Of a DNA stretch of 13,438 nt, positions 7,136-13,438 are shown in pieces (within the stretch, counting starts at the first letter, position 1; every line of letters starts with the position of its first letter). The notes under the pieces were generated by a model, which saw only the letters and a list, made by a program, of their open reading frames with translations, had not been told where the DNA came from and made no database searches. This DNA is from Pleurotus ostreatus/Saccharomyces cerevisiae fusant (lineage: Eukaryota > Opisthokonta), in NCBI GenBank assembly GCA_024196135.1, contig JAMQCK010000970.1:1-13438 (forward strand), in the 5' to 3' direction. The position numbers and the translations under genes are program-made.

Positions 7136-10100
7136 ATGTTGCCGCTTCTGTCCTTCCACAGAACCGTGTTGGAAGACATCCACGACCCAACGACCAACGA
7201 CCTACTGGTCATTGCGCGAGGATTGGGACTGCGCCGGATCGTCTGCAACCTGCTGAAGCTCTATGACTCCCCGCAAAACCTCGTCCTTCTGGTCAACGCC
7301 ACGCCGGAGGAGGAGTCAGAGATCGGGGAAGAGCTGGGAATCATGGGTTGTCGGAAGCCTGGGCTGCGTGTAGTCGGCTACGAGACCGGCAGCAAGGAGA
7401 GGTGCGTGCTCGATACATCGCGTCAGCCGAATACCGACATTGCCCAGGCAGGAGATGTACAAGAAGGGCGGCCTTATATCAGTCACCTCACGTATCCTTG
7501 TCGTAGATATGCTCCAATCTCAAATCCCCACTGAGCTCATCACCGGTATGGTCGTTCTGCACGCCGAAAAGTTGTTGAACTCCGTCCATGTTAGAACCGC
7601 GACTGACGACGCGGCAGAGTGACAGCATTGGTCCTCGAAGCGTTCATCGTCCGACTGTACCGGGAGAAGAACAAGGAGGGGTTCTTGAAGGCGTTTACAG
7701 ACCAGCCAGAGCACATCACAAGCGGATTGTCGCCTCTCAAGAACATCATGAAGGAACTTCAGTTGCGCAAGGTGCACCTATATCCCAGGTACACTAAGCG
7801 GACATGCGCATACAAGGGTTTGAGCTGAGCTTGCCCTTCAGATTTCAAGAAGGCGTCAAGAAGGCCCTCGAGAGACGGCGAGCGGACGTGGTGGAACTAT
7901 CGCAAGAGATGACCGAGTCCATGGCCGAAATCCACCACGCCATCATACAGTGCATGACTTCGACGCTTGCCGACTTGAAGCGGTCCAACACCTCAGTGCG
8001 TCACCTCACGTCTGGCTCGACTCTTCACCGATGCTTCTCAGCTCGACCTAGACGACCTCACAGTGGAGAATGCGTACTTCAGGTCGTTTGATCACATAGT
8101 TCGCCGACAACTTGACCCAGTATGGCACAAGGTCGGTCCGCGCACAAAACAGCTGGTCGGCGACCTGGCGACTTTGAGGAAGCTCTTGGGGTACGTGCTT
8201 TTCCCCTGGCTTTCGCAGTCGCCTCACCTGGCGCCAGATATCTGCTCACGTACGATCCCATCCAATTCTACATGCTACTCGAGACCATCATCGAGTCGAA
8301 CCAGACCACCTCGTCAGGCGGAAAGAAAGAACACCACTCACCTTGGCTACTCACCGACGCCGCCAACGTCATCATCACTGTCGCAAAGCGCAGATGCTAC
8401 ATCATGACCTCCACCCGCAAGGAACCCGTGCTAGACGACATGGACGAAGAGGGCTGGGCGGCCTTGGACGAGGTCAACGGCACGGTGGGCCAGTCGCAGG
8501 ATGCGGGCAACAGCAGACCGCGATGGCTCCCGTCGGGCGTCGAGCCTGTGCTAGAGGAGCTTCCGAAGTGGAACCTGCTGGCCGACGTTATACAGGAAAT
8601 TGAGGAGGAGCTGATTCGTATGGAGACAAATCCGCGGATGAGGAATAGTGAGTGCGTATGATCCTGTGCTGAGCGCGCTGTACTTACGTCTCGTAGCCCC
8701 TGGAAACAACACCGTCCTCGTCATGACATCCTCGACGCACGGGTGCTCGGTGCTGACCGAGTTCCTGGAGAGCATGGACTACAGCGCGCCCGCCGGCCAA
8801 CGCGGTACGTCGATGCTGATGATGAAGCTTGGGCGGTATCTGTGGTGGAAAGGTCGGCTGCACCAGACGAAGAGGGCGGAGGGGCGGGGCGAGCAGAATG
8901 CGTACTACCGCACGAACACTGGACAGTCGACCTCGACCTCGAATACGAACAGGAGCGGCAACAACGCTGGGGTATCCGAGGCGCTGCAGCGGAAGGACAA
9001 GGAGAGGCAGGAGCGCGCGGCTAGTCGGAGGCGCGTGCGTGGGGGGAAGACAGCGCCGGCACCGACACCGTCGCGATCGCAGTCTGCCGCTCCGAATTCC
9101 GTGGTAGACGATCCGGTCGAGGCTGACCTCTTCACGCAACTGTGAGTCTCCCCGCTCGTCTTGTTGATGTGTGTTCACTCACACGTCGGCAGCATAAGTC
9201 AACAATCGTCGGGATTAGAGTTCATGGACGACGGTGACATCACCCTGCTCGACTTCGACACCGTCCAGTTCGAGACGGAGTTCGATGCCAACTACGGGTT
9301 GTTGGCACCTCAGCAGACAGTAGTCGTGCGCCCGTACTCGGATGATGCGGACGACATGATGCTCGCCGAGCTGCAGCCCAAGTTCATCGTGATGATCGAG
9401 CCAAACGTGGATTTCTTCAGACGGGTTGAGGTTTGTGCTTCGTCGAATGAGTTGTATGCAGAGAGATTGAAATCCCGGCAGCTCTACCGCGCTGCAAATC
9501 CTGGGCTCGGTGTACGGCTATACCACATGTTCTACGGCAACTCATCAGAGGAGCACAAGTTCCTGGCCGGCATTCGGAAGGAGAAGAATGCCTTCGAGCG
9601 TTTGATCAGGGAACGAGGAGTACGTGCACAGCTCGACATGTTATTTGTTTAGTGCTCATCGTCTTGCAGAGCATGCTCCTACCGATCTTTGAAGATACGC
9701 GGCAACAACAGGGGGACGACGTCATCAAGACTATCAGTACTCGCATTGCCGGTGGTCGCAGGGAATTGAACACCGAGCCGTCGAGGGTACGCCTATTGCG
9801 ACCTCGACGTCCTTCCTACCAAGCTGACGCAAATTTAGGTCATCGTCGACATGCGCGAGTTCCGATCGACTTTGCCATCGTTGTTGCACGCATCGAATCT
9901 ACTGGTCATCCCGGCGACCTTGACTGTGGGAGATTACATCTTGACCCCCGACATATGTGTTGAGCGGAAGAGCTTGTCGGATCTCGTGTCTAGTTTCAAT
10001 AGCGGTCGCCTGTGAGCTCGGTCGTCTAGGATTGCGGACGGCTTTGCTCATGTTCTTGCAGATATACGCAGTGCGAGATCATGTCCGTGCATTACAAGCA

Positions 10101-10678
10101 CCCGATCCTTCTCATCGAGTTCGAGGAAGAGAAAGCTTTCTCCCTCGAGGTATGGCAAAGCAGTTACTCAGTAACAGTATTGTCTAAAGCATTTGCAGAT
10201 CATCTCCGACATGAAGTCGTACGCCAAGCCCGTCAACAAGTACCCTCCCAAAAAGCCCAACGCCAAAGAAGACGACAAGTCACCCTTCTCCGGGCCTACC
10301 ATCCAGTCCAAACTCGTCCTGCTTACACTCACCTTCCCGCGCGTGCGCATCATCTGGTCGTCCTCACCCTACGCTACCGCCGAAATCTTCAAGGACCTGA
10401 AGAAAGACAGCCCCGAACCGGACCCGACGATGGCTATCGCGATCGGTGCTGAGGAGGATCCGGACGTGGGCGCAGGCGTGAACACGGCGGCGGAGGAACT
10501 GCTGAGGTGTCTGCCGGGGATCACTCAGAAGAACGTGAAATATGTGGCGAGCAAGATCACGAATGTGCGCGAGCTCTGCGAGATGAGTCTGGCGCAGGTG
10601 CAGGAGCTTTTGGGCGCGGAGCCGGGGAAGGCTTGCTGGGAGTTCATGCATTATGGGTCAAGGAAGGAGGGAAGCTAA
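7136..10678 (+). CDS. RAD1: DNA repair endonuclease XPF/Rad1, complete, 13 exons
   Basis: Catalytic subunit of the structure-specific XPF-ERCC1 (Rad1-Rad10) nuclease, which cuts 5' of lesions in nucleotide excision repair and acts in recombination and crosslink repair in the nucleus. Exons: 7136-7401, 7448-7570, 7618-7788, 7842-7995, 8042-8190, 8238-8647, 8697-9141, 9193-9430, 9482-9619, 9670-9786, 9839-10011, 10062-10149, 10199-10678 (983 aa); twelve introns of 46-53 nt. The N-terminal half is the degenerate SF2 helicase-like region ([33 protein letters not shown]). A Ser/Asn-rich then basic linker covers about 490-560. The ERCC4 nuclease core is VDMREF (740-745), GDYILTP (768-774) and VERKSLSD (778-785), with D769, E779, R780, K781 and D785 all kept. 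A tandem HhH dimerisation region lies at about 925-972 (LPGITQKN). Every catalytic residue is present and all phases agree, so the gene appears functional. It is convergent with the aldo-keto reductase, 154 bp apart. Confidence 0.97.
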
Positions 10679-10832
10679 TCGTTCATTGGTACGTGACATC
10701 TCAAGCTGTGCGTCCTTCGAGCGTGGCGAGGCGAGCTCCATTGACCAAAGCTTCAGTTTATTCGTACATCTCTCGATTGTATCAACACCATGTCAACGCA
10801 GCACGCTATATGCAGTGGTCGTCACCATGATC

Positions 10833-12208
10833 CTAGAGCTCCGGCGTCTCGCTGAATAGGGTTTCCTGGACACCGGGAGGATAACGTGCGATACCGCGCA
10901 AAGCGGCGTCGATCTCCTCGGCGTGTCCGCGTATGGAAGCGAGGTCTTCGTTGCTCAGCTTGAGGTTCAGCGCGGCAACATTGTGCTGGAGGTTCTGCGT
11001 TCCGCTCAGCGATCCGTCCCCTTGCGCGCGGTCAAAACTGTGGGAGACTCACCTTGACCTTCGTTGTGCAGGGAATCGGGATGAAATCGTCTCCCTGCGC
11101 CAGGATCCAGGCAAGCGCGATCTGCCCGGGAGACGCTTTGTACCTCCGCCCTATGGCCTCCAGCTCCTTGATGAGGTTTAGGATTCTGGGGAAGTTTTCG
11201 GAGTTGTATTTGGGAATAGATGAGCGGAAAGGATCCGTGATGTCTGCGGCGGATTGCTTTGGTGCGTCGGCGTCAGTGCCTACTCTGCTTCCCCAGTTCG
11301 TATGAGTGGTACTAACGATTTGTCCAGTCAGGAGACCGCGGCCGAGCGGCGAGTAAGCGACGATTTTGACGCCGAGCTCTCGGGCGGCTTGCAGGAGACC
11401 GATCTTGGGGTCCTCAATGTCGAGCGTGAAGGGCGAGTACTCGACTTGGACGGCAGCGATTGGGTGCACGACATGAGCTCGACGCAGCGTCCTCGCGGAC
11501 ACCTCGGAAAGGCCAAGGTGCTTGACTTTGCCCTGCCTTGAAGTACGCTGGTCAGCATTGGTCACTCGTAATGACGGGCGAGTCTACTCACTTGACAAGC
11601 TCTGCCATCGCTCCGACAGTGTGCTCAATAGGTGTATTTGAATCCGCTCGCTGTGCGTTTACTCAGCAAGTTGGTATCACAATCGCACGCAGGCAGGCTT
11701 ACGTGCAAGTAGTACAGGTCGATGTAGTCGGTGCTCAACTTCTTGAGCGAGCGCTCGACAGCCTCGTGAACGTACTTAGGACTGCCGTCCAGAAGCTTCT
11801 CGCCAACCTTCGCATGCGCAGGGCGTTTCACGAAGCCGAACTTGGTCGCCAGGAAGATCTCCTTGCGCTTTCCCGTCTTCGCCAGCCTGTGGACGTTTAG
11901 TGAAAACCATGTCGGTATGGAGTCGCAGGTGCATACCATTTTCCGACGGCTTCCTCAGAACCGGGATAGATGTCGGCAGTGTCCCAGAAGTTACAACCTG
12001 CTCCCAGAGCAGCGTCGAGGACCTAGCAGCAGAGAGCGTGCTCGTGAGTACATGCGGGCGAGACACAGGTTCTTACTGATTAACTAACCTTGAAGCGCTC
12101 GTCATCCGTAGATGAAGCGAGGCCTTGAGGGTCGTAGACTCCCCACATGAGGCCATATCCCAGAGGACCAAAAGTTGCGTCCCCGATCTTGCGAGGCGGA
12201 TAGGACAT
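10833..12208 (-). CDS. Aldo-keto reductase (NADPH-dependent oxidoreductase), 7 exons
   Basis: Soluble (beta/alpha)8 NAD(P)H oxidoreductase of the YakC/pyridoxal-reductase-like AKR type; it reduces a carbonyl substrate that cannot be named from sequence. Minus-strand exons 12208-12089, 12022-11937, 11886-11703, 11650-11592, 11536-11317, 11256-11053 and 10994-10833 give 344 aa, typical for the family. The catalytic tetrad is visible: D54 ([12 protein letters not shown]), Y59, K84 (LATKFGF) and H130 (YYLHRADS). Cofactor-side motifs include KHLGLSEVS (155-163), VQVEYSP (179-185), [13 protein letters not shown] (210-222) and IPCTTKVK. An in-frame ATG at 12298 would add 30 residues, but it lies about 13 nt after a TATATTAA box (12318-12311), so 12208 (MSYPPRKIG) is preferred. 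Intron 5 (11316-11257) is 60 nt with no stop, so its retention would insert 20 residues. Its acceptor CAAAG was chosen because it gives LLTGQIQSAADI, the family pattern. It might tailor a cluster product; unproven. Confidence 0.92.
11257..11316 (-). other. Stopless 60-nt intron in the aldo-keto reductase
   Basis: GTTAGT donor at 11316, CTGAC branch-like sequence near 11276-11272, acceptor CAAAG ending at 11257. Its length is a multiple of three and the frame through it is open, so retained and spliced mRNAs both code, differing by 20 residues right after the LLTGQ loop near the cofactor site. Homologues go straight from GQ into a short S-P/A-x-D stretch, which supports splicing. Confidence 0.7.
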
Positions 12209-12764
12209 GATGGGCTTTTTGGTGTATTTTTCGCTGCTGTGGGGTAGCAAAGAGTACTTGGTCAGAGATGGGGGGTCGCTCAGATCTGCTATGCTCATGG
12301 GCTGCTCCCCTTAATATAGTGTGAGAGGAAGGTGATCTTATTGGACTCGGAGTGTCACTGCGGCGGCGCTGCGGGATGCATCCAGTGTCCGAATCGGAGA
12401 CGACGCAATACAATAGCTTCTGACTACTGTGCGTATGTAATGTCTAGCTGGATATCAGATTATAAGCCACTTCACCCATGGTAATGCACTGCTGTCTTGG
12501 CGCGGGCCATGCAGGGATCATCCCAAATAGAATATTTTTATTGAAGCTCAGCACATTGTTCCCGCGCCGAGACATGCAAATGCAGGATATTCGTGAAAGG
12601 CGAAGGCGCTGGTTCTGATCAATTGTCGATTTCTTGAGAGCTTAAATAGAGGTAGTAACTAGGATATCATACAAGGGGACGAGTTCAGAATCGCGACTAC
12701 GATCCGTCTCTGCGTTCGCCCTGCGTCACATATGGGTTTGTATATACGAGTCAGTGAGGAGAAC
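12209..12764. other. Intergenic: AKR promoter and 3' end of synthase copy 2
   Basis: A 556-bp spacer between two minus-strand genes. Next to the reductase it has TATATTAA (12318-12311 in minus sense) and the everted pair TCCGAATCGGA (12388-12398, CCG-N3-CGG), a possible Zn2Cys6 half-site pair. The part towards the synthase is AT-richer (AGAATATTTTTATT near 12530) and probably holds its polyadenylation region. No open frame with recognisable protein motifs, and no tRNA-like cloverleaf, was seen. Confidence 0.5.
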
Positions 12765-13438
12765 CTACTTATCCCTCGACAGGACCTTCAGCGTCAGCGC
12801 CTCCAGTGCGTCCCTTGCTGGGGTGCTTGGGAGGACCTGTAGGGCTTCGCGCGCCTTCTGCGCATGATCGGCCGCAAGGGCGTAAGTGCGCAACAATGCC
12901 GATGTCTCCCTAACAATCCTAACGACCTAGTACCAGTCAGTAAGGGATCTATAACAAGATAAGGGTAACTCGCCTCTGCCGTGTCCCCTGGCTCGGAGCA
13001 CTTCCGCGAGACGTACGGTGCGAGCTCGTCAGGACGCTCCTCGAGCGCGTAGAAAACAGGCGCGGTAATGAGGCCAAGGCTCAAATCAACAGCGCCCGTC
13101 GGCTTCCCAGCGCTGTCAACAGAGGTTTCTTTGAAGTCTAGCGCATCGTCGATGATCTAGCATACCGGTCAGCATGTAACCTATGCATCACATAGCGCAC
13201 ACTGGCAGCTCACCTGGAAAGCGAGCCCGAGCTCCGTGCCATAGTCGCCCACAGCAAGCACCCGCTCATCATCACTCGGTAAGCCCGAGAGCATCGCCGT
13301 GCTCCTCAACGCACGCGCAAACAGGCTGCCCGTCTTCAAGAAGATGCGCTCCATATACGAGCCCCACTGGTCCGCCACATGCCCCGCCTTCGCCTTGTCC
13401 CCAAGCGCAGCAGAGTCCTCCGCCTGGATGATCTCGCC
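12765..13438 (-). CDS. Trans-polyprenyl diphosphate synthase (Coq1-like), copy 2, partial at window edge
   Basis: C-terminal half of a second long-chain prenyl diphosphate synthase; the N-terminus lies beyond the window. Minus-strand exons 13438-13214 (partial), 13156-12974 and 12926-12765 give 189 residues matching 194-382 of copy 1, with intron positions identical. Only 10 residues differ (about 95% identity): four in the first exon part (I203A, E207D, Q213H, A214V by copy 1 numbers), none in the 61-codon exon with IIDDALDF and LSLGLITAP, and six in the last exon (P341L, Q349D, R353K, D356E, M375L, Q382K). That invariant exon still has 20 synonymous differences. Introns (57 and 47 nt) share no sequence with copy 1. 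The second intron begins GCGAGT instead of GT, with a good CTGAC branch site and TAG acceptor. The frame is intact to the stop, so it is probably functional. The first Asp-rich motif is not in view. Confidence 0.92.
12927..12973 (-). other. GC-AG intron in polyprenyl synthase copy 2
   Basis: The exon ends ...ACG GCA GAG, directly followed by GCGAGT; the intron ends GGTACTAG before GTC GTT AGG. Copy 1 at the same position has GAG followed by GTAAGC. Without splicing the frame would run into unrelated sequence and lose the conserved C-terminus. A CTGAC branch-like motif lies about a dozen bases before the acceptor. Confidence 0.85.

Noticed and set aside
8122..8661. Continuous open frame through XPF intron 5, starting at an internal ATG
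   Set aside because: It uses the wrong frame in exon 5. Splicing 8191-8237 joins LRKLLG to YLLTYDP as in XPF homologues; the match after the intron belongs to exon 6 only.
8684..9178. Minus-strand Arg-rich frame opposite XPF exon 7
   Set aside because: It is a shadow of the Ser/Asn and basic linker coding region; it has no start context, splice pattern or recognisable domain.
9431..9481. Extra residues [17 protein letters not shown] as a coding insert in XPF
   Set aside because: They are the readable translation of intron 8: GTTTGT donor, CGGCAG acceptor, 51 nt and a multiple of three. Removal gives [12 protein letters not shown], matching XPF homologues.
10150..10198. Inverted repeat GTTACTCAGTAAC in XPF intron 12
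   Set aside because: Six-base arms with one central base inside an ordinary 49-nt intron; likely chance, and the intron has normal borders.
12481..12764. Possible tRNA or mobile element near the 3' end of synthase copy 2
   Set aside because: No cloverleaf with TTCGA-type loop, no terminal inverted repeats and no target-site duplication could be found.
12765..13438. Copy 2 as an assembly duplicate or unmerged haplotype of copy 1
   Set aside because: About one third of codons in the invariant exon differ silently, the introns are unrelated, and the 3' flanks differ. This divergence is far beyond what allelic copies would show alongside near-identical protein.

Overview
The window looks like a nuclear segment of a filamentous basidiomycete, probably an Agaricomycete (Polyporales-like at a guess). 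Genes are densely split by introns of mostly 46-60 nt with GT-AG borders and CTRAY-like branch points. The proteins are fungal in type: a UbiA protein with an NKPWRP motif, a Coq1-like prenyl synthase and Rad1/XPF. No bacterial signals, tRNA, rRNA, CRISPR array or recognisable transposon was found. All gene models were spliced by hand from reading frame, splice sites and protein-family motifs.

Layout, left to right. (1) 190-2376, minus: a 14-TM-type MFS transporter (9 exons, 556 aa). It has a 7-nt microexon and an intron expanded by a 23-bp tandem repeat. (2) 3008-4013, plus: a UbiA-superfamily membrane prenyltransferase or terpene cyclase (3 exons, 301 aa), divergent from the transporter across a 631-bp shared promoter region. 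(3) 4014-5455: a gene-poor 1.4-kb stretch containing a perfect TTCGG-N6-CCGAA palindrome. (4) 5456-6803, plus: a trans-polyprenyl diphosphate synthase (5 exons, 382 aa). (5) 7136-10678, plus: the complete XPF/Rad1 subunit of the nucleotide-excision-repair endonuclease (13 exons, 983 aa). (6) 10833-12208, minus: an aldo-keto reductase (7 exons, 344 aa), convergent with XPF. (7) 12765 to the window edge, minus: the C-terminal half of a second polyprenyl diphosphate synthase, 95% identical in protein to the first, in inverted orientation, with one GC-AG intron.

How the genes may work together. An allylic diphosphate maker, a membrane-bound UbiA enzyme that uses such diphosphates, and an exporter are neighbours, with a possible tailoring reductase further along. 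This is compatible with a small terpenoid or meroterpenoid cluster, or with a duplicated ubiquinone side-chain gene captured into such a locus. The two synthase copies differ at many synonymous sites and in all intron sequence, so they are separate loci and not allelic duplicates. XPF is a housekeeping gene lying between them and has no evident link to the metabolic genes. The cluster idea is inference; the gene identities rest on visible motifs.
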